Origin: Emcibacter sp048269205
Lineage (GTDB): Bacteria; Pseudomonadota; Alphaproteobacteria; Sphingomonadales; Emcibacteraceae
NCBI RefSeq assembly: GCF_048269205.1
Contig: NZ_JBLXJC010000001.1
Location: 124,001 to 188,000, forward strand
Direction of reading: 5' to 3'
DNA: 64,000 nucleotides
Positions 35,455 to 44,220 of this stretch are shown piece after piece. Every line of letters starts with the position of its first letter. Positions within the stretch are counted from its first letter, which is position 1. The notes below the pieces were generated by a model. The model was given only the letters and a program-made list of their open reading frames with translations. It was not told where the DNA came from and did no database searches. Made by a program: the position numbers and the translations under genes.

Positions 35455-36867
35455 CTATTTTCGGAAATTCACACCGCTTTCGGCGGCAAGATACGCGAAC
35501 ATGGTATAGATTGCCGTGTTGATCTTCATGGCCTCCGGGTCGACCTTGTCGAAGGTATCGTTATCGGTATGGTGATAATCGAAATAAAGGCTGCCGTCCG
35601 GGCTGAAGTTCACCGCCGGCATGCCGGCATTGCCCAGAATACTCAGGTCTGACTGGCCTTTGGCGTCATTGTCGGGACTGAGGGAAACACCCATTGGTGC
35701 GAACAGTTCGGCCATTTCCCGGATCGCGTTGAGCGCCTCGGGCCCCACACCCGGTTTCATTTCATAGATGCGACCAACCCCGAAATCCCATTCCGCGCCG
35801 ATCACATGATGGCCAATTTCCGCCTGGTTCTTCTCCAAATACTGACGGACACCGATCAGGCCCACTTCCTCGGCCCCGAACAGGACCACCCGGATGGAGC
35901 GCTTTGGGCGCTGGGGAAGGTCAAGGATATGTTTGCCGGCGGCCATGGTGATGGTCACACCAATGCCGTCATCGACGGCGCCGGTGCCCACGTCCCAGCT
36001 GTCCAGGTGCGAGCCGAGGACCACATAATCCTCCGGTGTTTCCCGGCCGGTCACCTCGCCGATCACATTGGCGGTTTTGACCACGGTGGCATCGTGGCGG
36101 CTTGAAGACTGGGTCAGTTTGAAGGTCACCGGTTTGCCGCGCCGGATCTGGTTTGACAGGATATCCGCATCGGGGTTGGACAGGGCCGCTGCCGGGATCA
36201 TCGGCACGCCGTCCTCATATTTCATGCCGCCGGTATGGCCGAGCCGGTTGTTGTCGGTACCAACCGAACGCATGATAAAGGCCACGGCGCCGCGTTTGGC
36301 GGCCTCGATGGCACCCTGGCCGCGGGCGATTACCGCCGGGCCGTAACCGGAGCCGTCGATTTTCCGCTCCATGCGGTAAGACACATAGGCGATTTTGCCG
36401 GTCAGGCTATCCGGTGCGGCAGCCTGCAGGGCGGCGAAATTCTCGAACTCCACCACTTCCGCTTTGATGCCGCCCTCTGGGGTGCCGACGGAGCCGCCGA
36501 GCGCGATGGCGGTCATTTTATGGGGATAGGGGCTGATGACCTCGGCGTTGATCTCGCCCCGCTCCCACATCACATGGGTGACTTCCTCGGTCCAGACTTT
36601 GTCAAAGCCCAGCGCCTTCATTTTGGCCACGGCCCAGTCCACGCCTTTTTTGTCGCCCGGGGTGCCGACCCGGCGGGCGCCGACTTCAGTGCTGAGGGAT
36701 TCGTCCAGCTCGTAGGCGAGTCCCGCTTTGAGGGCTGTTTCCTTAAGCTCAAGGGCTGTTGATTTGATCTGTTCCGACAGAATATCTTCTGCCTGCAAAG
36801 GGTGGGAAAAAAGACTGCTGCTTATGGCAAGAACGGCACAGGCGCCGGAAAAGCTTCTAAATGACAT
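35455..36867 (-). CDS. Exported M28-family aminopeptidase/carboxypeptidase Q-like
   Basis: 470 residues from the ATG at 36867 (the frame is open 22 codons further up, but the signal peptide starts here: 'FSGACAVLAISSSLFSHPLQA'). A PA-type insert domain (about residues 120-220) precedes the M28 zinc core: 'VLGSHLDSWDVGTGAVDDGI' holds the first His and bridging Asp, and 'LFGAEEVGLIG' the catalytic Glu pair. Late ligands lie in 'SDLSILGNAGMPAVN' and 'YHHTDNDTFD'. The layout is that of PGCP/carboxypeptidase Q. Ribosome site GGGGAT. Third exported metallopeptidase in 5 kb. Confidence 0.93.
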   Translation of the reverse strand: MSFRSFSGACAVLAISSSLFSHPLQAEDILSEQIKSTALELKETALKAGLAYELDESLSTEVGARRVGTPGDKKGVDWAVAKMKALGFDKVWTEEVTHVMWERGEINAEVISPYPHKMTAIALGGSVGTPEGGIKAEVVEFENFAALQAAAPDSLTGKIAYVSYRMERKIDGSGYGPAVIARGQGAIEAAKRGAVAFIMRSVGTDNNRLGHTGGMKYEDGVPMIPAAALSNPDADILSNQIRRGKPVTFKLTQSSSRHDATVVKTANVIGEVTGRETPEDYVVLGSHLDSWDVGTGAVDDGIGVTITMAAGKHILDLPQRPKRSIRVVLFGAEEVGLIGVRQYLEKNQAEIGHHVIGAEWDFGVGRIYEMKPGVGPEALNAIREMAELFAPMGVSLSPDNDAKGQSDLSILGNAGMPAVNFSPDGSLYFDYHHTDNDTFDKVDPEAMKINTAIYTMFAYLAAESGVNFRK

Positions 36868-37121
36868 TTGATATCCCCGATGGTTTATTGTTTGTTGGAC
36901 CGCAAGTCTGGTACAACTGGCCAGGGGTTTCAACCCAAATAATGATGTTGAGGATGAATAACCTCCATGCAGGGATTTGATAAAAAATTTTGCAGCGCAG
37001 CATCTTGCATTGCACCAAAAAAATGACTATAAGCAAATTTCAAAAGCAAAATGGTTTGTGAAATAAAATAACAAGAATTCACGCACCATATGTGAAAGCC
37101 ACAGCAGTCATGAGGGAAAGC
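36868..37121. promoter_or_regulatory. Divergent control region, M28 peptidase / malyl-CoA thioesterase-like gene
   Basis: AT-rich 254 bases without a gene. It contains several GCAAA/TTTGC-type words: TTTTGCAGCG and CTTGCATTGCACC (about 36991-37016) and GCAAATTTCAAAAGCAAAATGG (about 37034-37054, two GCAAA words 14 bases apart). Short-chain acyl-CoA regulators of alphaproteobacteria (PccR-like) are known to use TTTGCAAA repeats. The resemblance is only partial. Confidence 0.35.
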
Positions 37122-38015
37122 ATGTCAAATCAATCCAGTTCAAATCAAGCAAGACCCAGAAGAAGTGTTCTTTATATGCCGGGGTCCAACCCCCGCGCCC
37201 TGGAAAAGGCCAAGGGCCTTGCCGCGGACAGTCTGATCCTTGATCTTGAGGATGCGGTGGCGGTGGATGCCAAGGAAGAGGCCCGCCGTCTGGTGGCCGA
37301 GGCCATCAAGAGCGGCGGTTACGGCAAGCGCGAACTGATCGTCCGGGTCAACGGGCTCGACACCCCCTGGGGCCGCGAAGACATCAAAGCCGTTTCCGCG
37401 GTCGGCCCGGACGCGATCCTGCTGCCCAAGGTGGAAAGCGCTGCCATGGTCAAGGAAGCCGAGGACCTGCTGGTGGAATATGGCGCACCCAAAACCACCA
37501 CACTTTGGTGCATGATGGAAACCCCGCGCGGTATTTTGCGGGCCGAGGAAATTGCGGATTCAAGCCTGCGCCTTGGCGGGTTCGTCATGGGCACCAATGA
37601 CCTGGTCAAGGACCTTCAGGCCCGGCATACGCCGATGCGCCTGCCGATTCTGACCAGCCTGTCCATGTGTGTGCTGGCGGCCCGGGCCGCCGGAATTGCC
37701 GTGATCGACGGTACCTTCACCGACCTTAATGATGACGAGGGCCTTGTCGCCTCCTGCCAGCAGGGTGTGGAGCTTGGTTTTGACGGCAAAACACTGCTGC
37801 ATCCCAAGCAGCTTGCTGCTGCCAATGAAGCCTTTGCCCCCAGCGCCGCCGATGTCGAGCATGCCCATGCGGTCATCGCCGCCTTTGAGGCCGCTGAAGC
37901 AGAAGGCAAAGGTGTGGCATTGCTGGACGGCAAGCTGGTGGAAAACCTGCATGTGGAAGTAGCCAAAAGCCTGATCGCCCAGGCCGAGCTGATCAGGGAA
38001 CAGGAGGCGGAATAA
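37122..38015 (+). CDS. mcl2: (3S)-malyl-CoA thioesterase-like CitE-family protein
   Basis: 297-residue HpcH/HpaI-CitE fold enzyme. The sequence resembles Rhodobacter Mcl2, the (3S)-malyl-CoA thioesterase of acetyl-CoA assimilation, through 'RSVLYMPGSNPRALEKAKGL', 'DLEDAVAVDAKEEARRL', 'RVNGLDTPWGREDI', 'GTNDLVKDLQ' and 'FDGKTLLHPKQLAAANEAFA'. CoA-ester lyases such as citramalyl-CoA lyase are the alternative. I took the ATG at 37122, with GAGGGAAAG just upstream, rather than the in-frame ATG at 37092. The stop overlaps the ATG of the MaoC gene (TAATG), so the two products probably act in sequence on malyl-, methylmalyl- or mesaconyl-CoA. Confidence 0.82.
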   Translation: MSNQSSSNQARPRRSVLYMPGSNPRALEKAKGLAADSLILDLEDAVAVDAKEEARRLVAEAIKSGGYGKRELIVRVNGLDTPWGREDIKAVSAVGPDAILLPKVESAAMVKEAEDLLVEYGAPKTTTLWCMMETPRGILRAEEIADSSLRLGGFVMGTNDLVKDLQARHTPMRLPILTSLSMCVLAARAAGIAVIDGTFTDLNDDEGLVASCQQGVELGFDGKTLLHPKQLAAANEAFAPSAADVEHAHAVIAAFEAAEAEGKGVALLDGKLVENLHVEVAKSLIAQAELIREQEAE

Positions 38016-39079
38016 TGGACCAGAAATCGGAAAAGACCTTTAAGGGAAACTTCTTCGAGGATTTCAAAATCGGCCAGATCCTCAATCATGCCACCCCGCG
38101 CACCGTGACCGAAGGTGATGTGGCGCTGTATACCGCGCTGTACGGCCCGCGCTTTGCCTTGCAGTCTTCCGACGAATTCGCCCGTGCCAGCGGTTATCCG
38201 CGCGCGCCGCTGGACGACATGCTGACCTTCCATATGGTGTTTGGCAAAACGGTGCCGGATATCTCCATCAATGCGGTGGCCAATCTCGGTTATGCGGACT
38301 GCAAGTTCCTGCAGCCGGTGTTCCCGGGCGATACGCTCAGCGCCGTCAGTGAAGTGATCGGTCTCAAGCAGAATTCCAGCGGCAAGAACGGCAATGTGTT
38401 CGTGCGCACCACCGGCTTGAACCAGCATGGCGATGTGGTGCTCTCTTATGTGCGCTGGGTCATGGTCAACAAGAAAGACCCGGCAAGCCCGGCCCCGGAA
38501 ACGGTGATCCCGGACCTGCCGGAGGTTGTGGCGGCAGAAGACCTGGTGCTGCCCCAGGGGCTCGACTTCAGCAAATATGACGCCACGCTTGCGGGCTCGG
38601 ACTATTTCTGGGACGACTATGAAGTGGGCGAAAAGATCAATCATGTGGACGCCATGACCGTCGAGGCGGCGGACCATATGATGGCGACCCGGCTTTACCA
38701 GAATACCGCCAAGGTCCATTTCAACCTGCATATGATGAAGGATGGCCGGCTCGGCGAGCGCATCGTTTACGGCGGCCATGTGATTTCACTGGCCCGGGGA
38801 CTGAGCTATAACGGCCTTGGCAACGGCGCCCTGATCGCCGCGATCAACGCGGGCCGCCACGTCAATCCCTGTATTGCCGGGGACACGGTCTATGCCTGGA
38901 CCGAGGTGCTGGACAAGGCGGCGCTCAAGGGTGAGGATCATGTGGGCGCGCTCCGGGTGCGGCTTGTAGCGACCAAGGATCATGAGCCTTCGGATCATGC
39001 TTACAAAGACGCCGACGGCAAATATCTGTCCAGCGTTCTGCTTGATCTTGATCTCTGGCTGTTATTGCCCCGGCGATAA
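38015..39079 (+). CDS. MaoC-family hydratase, probably mesaconyl-CoA hydratase
   Basis: 354 residues forming two hot-dog MaoC-like units (about residues 1-165 and 190-345). The length and double-domain layout fit mesaconyl-CoA/beta-methylmalyl-CoA hydratase of the ethylmalonyl-CoA pathway. 'FFEDFKIGQILNHATPRTVT', 'LQPVFPGDTLSAVSEVIG', 'DYFWDDYEVGEKINHVDAMT' and 'GGHVISLARGLSYNGLGNG' are the recognisable parts. It is coupled to the thioesterase-like gene. The last 18 bases overlap the end of the convergent permease gene. Other ethylmalonyl-CoA pathway genes (ccr, ecm, mcd) are not in the window, so the pathway assignment is an inference. Confidence 0.82.
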   Translation: MDQKSEKTFKGNFFEDFKIGQILNHATPRTVTEGDVALYTALYGPRFALQSSDEFARASGYPRAPLDDMLTFHMVFGKTVPDISINAVANLGYADCKFLQPVFPGDTLSAVSEVIGLKQNSSGKNGNVFVRTTGLNQHGDVVLSYVRWVMVNKKDPASPAPETVIPDLPEVVAAEDLVLPQGLDFSKYDATLAGSDYFWDDYEVGEKINHVDAMTVEAADHMMATRLYQNTAKVHFNLHMMKDGRLGERIVYGGHVISLARGLSYNGLGNGALIAAINAGRHVNPCIAGDTVYAWTEVLDKAALKGEDHVGALRVRLVATKDHEPSDHAYKDADGKYLSSVLLDLDLWLLLPRR

Positions 39080-40429
39080 GCGTTCTGCCTTCTCCAGCTT
39101 TTCCTCGTCCCGGAAACTGTCGATGCCGATGATCAGCAGGCAGGCGGCAACACCCACCAGAAGCCCGATCCAGCTGTCGAAATAGACCAGCATGATCGAG
39201 GTGAGCAGGGCGACCCCCCTCTCCTCGGTCGTGCGCGACAGCCCCATGGCGATATAGGCGCAGGCAAAGCCGGTCAGGGCCAGGGTCAGCAAAAGGGCGA
39301 TATGCAGAAAGGGCTTCAGGAGAGTGATCAGCGGTAAAATGAGGAAAAACAGCGGAATGCAATAGAGGTAATAGGCTGAAAGCCCGCTGAACAGGGTCTG
39401 CATCTTCTCGGGGCCCTGCCGCCAACGCTCGACGATAATCACATGGATGCCGGTCCACAGTACCCCCTGGGTCGGGAAAAAGGGCGCGCCAATGGCCATC
39501 AGCGCGTTGCGCAGGCTGACGATCACATGGGACCGGTTCACATTGATGTCGATCGGATCATCCGGCCGGTCCTTTTGCGCCTTCTGCAGGACGGTAATGC
39601 CGGTCAGCAGATCACCAAAGAAAATGGTATAGGTCATGAAGGCGATCGGCATGGCGGCCACATACATGTCGAAGCCGGGCCAGCCGATGGCAAAGGGAGA
39701 GGCCTTGCTCCACATGCTGTCAAAGGGCGGCAGCAGAATGCCCCATTCAATGTCGATGTGCAGTTCCCCGAGCATGACCCCGGCAATACCGGCGATGATA
39801 AACCCGGGCAGCAGACCCATGGCGGACAGAAAGGACAGGGCCGGAACCTTTTCCTTCAGTCTGTGGAACGGCGCGGAAAAGGCGATGATCAGGCAAGCCG
39901 CCAGGGCCAGCCCGCTGGCCCACGGCCGGTCGGTGAAGTTGGTGGGATCATCCACAAAAACCCGCTTGAAGGCAGCAATGGCGGCGCCCAGGATAATGCC
40001 GGCCTTGAGGGCCCGGGGAATGTGATTGATCAGTTTCTTGCCAAGGCCGGTAATGCCCAGAAAGAAGATGATCAGGGCAAAGTCAATGGTCAGGGCCGTC
40101 ATCACCTGGAACCGTTCCGTCGGCGTGTCATAGCCGGCCAGGACAAAGGTCAGTGCCAGGGGAAGGGCCGGGGTAATCCAGCCGGGGGCATAGGGTTCGC
40201 CAAAAAATACAATGCTGGCGGTAATCAGGAAGGAACTGACCATGCTGAGAGCAATCGCCTCTTCAAAGGTCAGGCCGAAATGCATCACCAGCAGGGGCAC
40301 CAGCGCCAGGCCTGTGGAGATGGACACCACCAGCCCCTGCAACAATTCGGGCCATTCGATGCGCATGTGAAGAAGGGGGAACCGGATATGGAAAATCCCC
40401 CAACGATATCCCTGTGTATTCCGTGACAT
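39062..40429 (-). CDS. NCS2/SulP-like multi-pass permease without STAS domain
   Basis: 455 residues with about 12-14 hydrophobic segments. 'PELLQGLVVSISTGLALVPL' near the start, 'GWITPALPLALTFVLAGYDT' and 'IPRALKAGIILGAAIAAFKR' fit the nucleobase:cation / SulP (SLC23/SLC26-like) fold, but no nucleobase signature is clear and there is no C-terminal STAS domain. The substrate is unknown; the C-terminus is a short charged tail ('SFRDEEKLEKAERLS'). Monocistronic, convergent with the MaoC gene and divergent from the sdh operon. Confidence 0.75.
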   Translation of the reverse strand: MSRNTQGYRWGIFHIRFPLLHMRIEWPELLQGLVVSISTGLALVPLLVMHFGLTFEEAIALSMVSSFLITASIVFFGEPYAPGWITPALPLALTFVLAGYDTPTERFQVMTALTIDFALIIFFLGITGLGKKLINHIPRALKAGIILGAAIAAFKRVFVDDPTNFTDRPWASGLALAACLIIAFSAPFHRLKEKVPALSFLSAMGLLPGFIIAGIAGVMLGELHIDIEWGILLPPFDSMWSKASPFAIGWPGFDMYVAAMPIAFMTYTIFFGDLLTGITVLQKAQKDRPDDPIDINVNRSHVIVSLRNALMAIGAPFFPTQGVLWTGIHVIIVERWRQGPEKMQTLFSGLSAYYLYCIPLFFLILPLITLLKPFLHIALLLTLALTGFACAYIAMGLSRTTEERGVALLTSIMLVYFDSWIGLLVGVAACLLIIGIDSFRDEEKLEKAERLSPGQ

Positions 40430-40569
40430 GATTTCCCTATTGGTTGCAGTTTTATATTATCGTTGTCGTGAATTAGATCAACAAACGTCTGTTTGGTCAA
40501 GCGCGACCATGCCGGGCAAGAGGAGGCTTGCAGCAAAGCCTTTGATTCTAGGTAAAAACAGAAAATAAG

Positions 40570-40583
40570 ACAGACTTGTCTGT
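40570..40583. promoter_or_regulatory. Palindromic operator candidate upstream of sdhCDAB
   Basis: ACAGAC-TT-GTCTGT, followed at once by ATAAAAA. The same half-sites with the same 2-base spacing occur upstream of mdh (47061-47074), also followed by ATA. It lies 187 bases before the sdhC start. Confidence 0.6.
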
Positions 40584-40661
40584 ATAAAAACAGGCAGGTT
40601 ACCGGCCAGTTAAATGGTGATTTTGTCAAAAAATGCATAAATATCTAAGAACTGTTCTCAT

Positions 40662-40673
40662 CTAAGCGCTTAG
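40662..40673. promoter_or_regulatory. Perfect 12-bp palindrome CTAAGCGCTTAG
   Basis: It lies about 96 bases before sdhC. Its core AGCGCTT also occurs next to the mdh palindrome (47051-47057). Confidence 0.45.
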
Positions 40674-40769
40674 CCTCTTGCTCTTGCCTCCTGAAATGAC
40701 TAAGACAGTTTCAGGGTGTATTCGGATGGCGGGAGGCCTTCCCCCATCAAAAGAAAAAAGGAGTAGTAG

Positions 40770-41156
40770 ATGGCTCGGGTTCAACGACCGACTTCGCCGC
40801 ATCTGCAGGTCTATGCATGGGGCCTTCATATGGTCCTTTCCATTCTTCATCGCGCGACGGGCGCGGCACTGGGTGTCGGTATATTGCTGCTGGTCTGGTG
40901 GCTGCTGGCGATGGCCACGGGGCCCGAGGCTTATGACCTGTTCCTTACGTGCATGGACAATGTTTTGGGCAAGATCGTTCTGTTCGGTTTTACCTGGGCG
41001 TTGATGCTGCATCTGTGTAACGGCGTCCGCCACCTGTTCTGGGATATGGGCAAGGGCTTCGAGCTCGACACCACCTCCCGGTCCAATATTCTTGTTCTTC
41101 TTGGTTCCGTGATCCTGACCCTGGTTGCCTGGGGTTTTGGATATGGCCTGATATAA
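40770..41156 (+). CDS. sdhC: Succinate dehydrogenase cytochrome b556 subunit
   Basis: Heme- and quinone-binding membrane anchor of complex II. 128 residues, three helices. 'VLSILHRATGAALGVGI' is the SdhC signature (Ser and Arg of the quinone site), and 'HLCNGVRHLFWDMGKGFEL' carries the heme-ligand His. AAAGGAG stands 8 bases before the ATG. First gene of sdhCDAB; eleven bases to sdhD. Confidence 0.97.
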   Translation: MARVQRPTSPHLQVYAWGLHMVLSILHRATGAALGVGILLLVWWLLAMATGPEAYDLFLTCMDNVLGKIVLFGFTWALMLHLCNGVRHLFWDMGKGFELDTTSRSNILVLLGSVILTLVAWGFGYGLI

Positions 41157-41167
41157 GGGAGGTCGAT

Positions 41168-41542
41168 ATGAGCTTGCGCACACCTCTTGGCAGAGTACGC
41201 GGACTTGGTTCCGCCAAAAGCGGCACCCATCACTGGTGGATGCAGAAAGTCACCGCCGTGGCCCTGATCCCGCTGACCGTCTGGTTCGTGGCCAGCATGG
41301 TGCAGATGACCCATGCCACCTTTGAAGTTGCCCTGAACTGGCTGTCCTCTCCGATCCCGGCAATCCTGATGATCCTGTTTGTGACCACCGGCCTCTATCA
41401 TCTGAAGCTTGGCCTTCAGGTTATTATCGAGGACTACGTCCACGGTGAAGGCGCGAAAACCATCATCCAGATGCTCATCACCTTCGGCTGTATTCTGGTG
41501 GCTGTGGCCGCCGTCTTTTCCATTCTTAAAGTTGCGATCTAG
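41168..41542 (+). CDS. sdhD: Succinate dehydrogenase hydrophobic anchor subunit
   Basis: 124 residues with three helices. The N-terminus 'RTPLGRVRGLGSAKSGTHHW' and 'QKVTAVALIPLTVWFVASMV' match alphaproteobacterial SdhD; 'GLYHLKLGLQVIIEDYVH' carries the conserved His and the Asp-Tyr of the quinone pocket. It lies between sdhC and sdhA with short gaps and its own ribosome site (GGGAGG). Confidence 0.96.
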   Translation: MSLRTPLGRVRGLGSAKSGTHHWWMQKVTAVALIPLTVWFVASMVQMTHATFEVALNWLSSPIPAILMILFVTTGLYHLKLGLQVIIEDYVHGEGAKTIIQMLITFGCILVAVAAVFSILKVAI

Positions 41543-41559
41543 GTCAGGAGCAGAAAAAG

Positions 41560-43347
41560 ATGACACAAGCATATGAACTGACAGATCACGTTTATGACGC
41601 CATTGTAATCGGCGCCGGGGGCTCCGGCCTGCGGGCCGCCATGGGGATTGCGGAAGCCGGTCTCAAGACCGCCTGTATCTCCAAGGTGTTCCCGACCCGG
41701 TCTCACACCGTTGCCGCCCAGGGCGGTATCGCCGCTTCGCTCGGCAACATGGGTCCGGATACCTGGCAGTGGCACATGTATGACACCGTCAAGGGCTCCG
41801 ACTGGCTCGGTGACCAGGACGCCATCGAATATATGGTGCGCCAGGCCCCGGAAGCCGTCTATGAGCTCGAGCATTTCGGTGTGCCCTTTTCCCGTACCGA
41901 GGAAGGCAAGATCTACCAGCGCCCGTTCGGCGGCATGACCACCGAATTCGGCGAAGGCCCGCCGGCCCAGCGCACTTGTGCGGCGGCCGACCGGACCGGC
42001 CACGCCATGCTGCACAGCCTGTACCAGCAGTCCCTGAAATATGACACCGACTTCTTTGTCGAATATTTCGCCATCGACCTGATCATGGTGGACGGCGAAT
42101 GCCGCGGGGTGATCTGCCTGGACATGAACACCGGCACATTGCACCGCTTCAAGGCGCATATGACCGTGCTGGCCACCGGTGGTTATAACCGCACCTATTT
42201 CTCGGCCACCTCGGCCCATACCTGCACCGGTGACGGCGGCGGTATGGTCCAGCGCGCCGGCCTGCCCCTGCAGGATCTGGAATTTGTACAGTTCCACCCG
42301 ACCGGCATTTACGGCGCTGGCGTCCTGATTACCGAAGGTGCGCGCGGCGAAGGCGGATATCTGGTGAATTCCGAAGGCGAGCGTTTCATGGAACGTTATG
42401 CCCCTTCAGCCAAGGACCTGGCCAGTCGTGACGTGGTCAGCCGCGCCATGTCTGTGGAGATTTCCGAAGGTCGCGGTGTGGGTGAGCATAAGGATCATAT
42501 CTTCCTGCATCTGGATCACCTTGATCCGGCGATCCTGGCGGAACGCCTGCCGGGTATTTCCGAAAGCGCGCGCATTTTTGCCGGTGTTGACGTGACCAAG
42601 CAGCCGATCCCCGTGGTGCCGACGGCCCACTACAATATGGGTGGTATTGGCTGTAACTATCACGGCGAGGTCTTAAACCCGTCCACCGATGATCCGGACC
42701 GGGTTGTGCCCGGCCTGATGGCTGTCGGTGAGGCCGCCTGTGTGTCTGTGCATGGCGCCAACCGTCTCGGCTCCAACAGCCTGATTGACCTGGTGGTGTT
42801 TGGCCGCGCCGCCGCCCATCGGGTGGCCGAGGTGGTCAAGCCGAATACGGCCCACAAACCTCTGCCGTCCGATGATGCCGACCTGGCGTTGAGTCGTCTC
42901 GACAAATACCGTTATGCTGATGGCGGTCATACCACGGCCCAGATTCGTGACAGGATGCAGCGGACCATGCAGGCCAACTGCGCTGTGTTCCGTCAACAGG
43001 ATACCCTGGAAGCCGGGCAGAAAGCGATTGATGAAATCTACGCCCTGCTGAACGATGTCAAAACGTTCGATCGCTCTTTGACCTGGAACAGCGATCTGGT
43101 CGAAACCCTTGAGCTGGAGAACCTGCTGATGCATGCGGTAACCACCATGCATTGTGCGGCCAACCGGACTGAAAGCCGTGGCGCTCATGCCCGGGAAGAT
43201 TTCCCGGATCGTAATGACGACGAATGGATGAAACATACCTCCGCCTGGCTGGAAGATGGCAAGGTCCGCATCGAATATCGTCCGGTTCATGACTATACCC
43301 TGACCGATGAAATCGACTATATAAAACCCAAAGCCCGCGTGTATTAA
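41560..43347 (+). CDS. sdhA: Succinate dehydrogenase flavoprotein subunit
   Basis: Catalytic FAD subunit of complex II. 'IGAGGSGLRAAMGIAEAG' is the FAD-binding fold; the His for covalent FAD is in 'RSHTVAAQGGIAASLGN'. Active-site regions 'FHPTGIYGAGVLITEGARGE' and 'HGANRLGSNSLIDLVVFG' are intact. 595 residues, as in mitochondria and other alphaproteobacteria. 17 bases after sdhD; AGGAGC upstream. Confidence 0.98.
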   Translation: MTQAYELTDHVYDAIVIGAGGSGLRAAMGIAEAGLKTACISKVFPTRSHTVAAQGGIAASLGNMGPDTWQWHMYDTVKGSDWLGDQDAIEYMVRQAPEAVYELEHFGVPFSRTEEGKIYQRPFGGMTTEFGEGPPAQRTCAAADRTGHAMLHSLYQQSLKYDTDFFVEYFAIDLIMVDGECRGVICLDMNTGTLHRFKAHMTVLATGGYNRTYFSATSAHTCTGDGGGMVQRAGLPLQDLEFVQFHPTGIYGAGVLITEGARGEGGYLVNSEGERFMERYAPSAKDLASRDVVSRAMSVEISEGRGVGEHKDHIFLHLDHLDPAILAERLPGISESARIFAGVDVTKQPIPVVPTAHYNMGGIGCNYHGEVLNPSTDDPDRVVPGLMAVGEAACVSVHGANRLGSNSLIDLVVFGRAAAHRVAEVVKPNTAHKPLPSDDADLALSRLDKYRYADGGHTTAQIRDRMQRTMQANCAVFRQQDTLEAGQKAIDEIYALLNDVKTFDRSLTWNSDLVETLELENLLMHAVTTMHCAANRTESRGAHAREDFPDRNDDEWMKHTSAWLEDGKVRIEYRPVHDYTLTDEIDYIKPKARVY

Positions 43348-43359
43348 GGAGTAGAGACT

Positions 43360-44142
43360 ATGGCTGAATTCAGACTTCCCAAAAACTCCCGCTATACCAA
43401 AGGCAAAACCTGGAAAGCCGAAGCCGGAGCCACCAACATCAAGCGGTTCAACGTTTATCGCTGGAATGAGGATGACGGCGAGAACCCGCGCATCGACACC
43501 TATGAGGTGGACCTGGACAAATGCGGCCCGATGGTGTTGGATGCCCTGATCAAAATCAAGAACGAGATTGATCCGACCCTGACCTTCCGCCGGTCCTGCC
43601 GCGAAGGCGTCTGCGGGTCCTGCGCCATGAACATCGGCGGCATGAATACGCTGGCCTGCACCAAGGACATCGCTGATTTCAAGGGCGACGTGAACATTTA
43701 TCCGCTGCCGCATATGGATGTGGTCAAGGATCTGGTGCCGGACCTCACCAACTTCTATGCGCAATATGCGTCAATCAAGCCCTGGATGCAGACCCAGACC
43801 CCGGCCCCGTCCGGGAAGGAACGCCTGCAGAGCCGGGACGACCGGTCCAAACTGGATGGTCTTTATGAATGTATCCTCTGCGCCAGCTGCTCCACCAGCT
43901 GCCCGAGCTACTGGTGGAACTCCGACCGTTATCTCGGTCCGGCCGTGCTGCTGCAGGCCTACCGCTGGCTGGTGGACAGCCGTGATGAAAATACCGGTGA
44001 GCGTCTCGATGCGCTGGAAGATCCCTTCCGGCTTTATCGCTGCCACACCATCATGAATTGTACCAACACCTGCCCCAAGGGCTTGAACCCGGCCAAAGCC
44101 ATCGCCGAAATCAAGAAGATGATGGTCGAGCGTCAGGGGTGA
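43360..44142 (+). CDS. sdhB: Succinate dehydrogenase iron-sulfur subunit
   Basis: 260 residues carrying the three clusters: [2Fe-2S] in 'CREGVCGSCAMNIGG', [4Fe-4S] in 'CILCASCSTSCPSYWW', and [3Fe-4S] in 'CHTIMNCTNTCPKGLNP'. Electrons pass from SdhA through it to quinone. It follows sdhA by 12 bases with AAGGAG upstream and is the last gene of the operon, ending at a strong terminator. Confidence 0.98.
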   Translation: MAEFRLPKNSRYTKGKTWKAEAGATNIKRFNVYRWNEDDGENPRIDTYEVDLDKCGPMVLDALIKIKNEIDPTLTFRRSCREGVCGSCAMNIGGMNTLACTKDIADFKGDVNIYPLPHMDVVKDLVPDLTNFYAQYASIKPWMQTQTPAPSGKERLQSRDDRSKLDGLYECILCASCSTSCPSYWWNSDRYLGPAVLLQAYRWLVDSRDENTGERLDALEDPFRLYRCHTIMNCTNTCPKGLNPAKAIAEIKKMMVERQG

Positions 44143-44175
44143 TCTTCGGGATCAAGCGTAAAGCAATAGGAATAA

Positions 44176-44207
44176 AAAAGCGGCCCGTTGGGGCCGCTTT
44201 TCTTTTG
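44176..44207 (+). terminator. Bidirectional terminator after sdhB
   Basis: AAAAGCGGCCC-GTTG-GGGCCGCTTTT with T tract; the A-rich left flank also gives a T tract leftward, serving the convergent PEP-CTERM gene. Confidence 0.9.
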
Positions 44208-44220
44208 ATGTCTAGGCGGG

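Larger units (their letters stand above)
40430..40769. promoter_or_regulatory. sdh control region
   Basis: 340 bases without a gene between the permease and sdhC starts. It includes a half-site GTCTGT (40487-40492), the full ACAGAC palindrome, and the CTAAGCGCTTAG palindrome listed separately. An AAAGGAG ribosome site lies just before sdhC. Confidence 0.6.
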
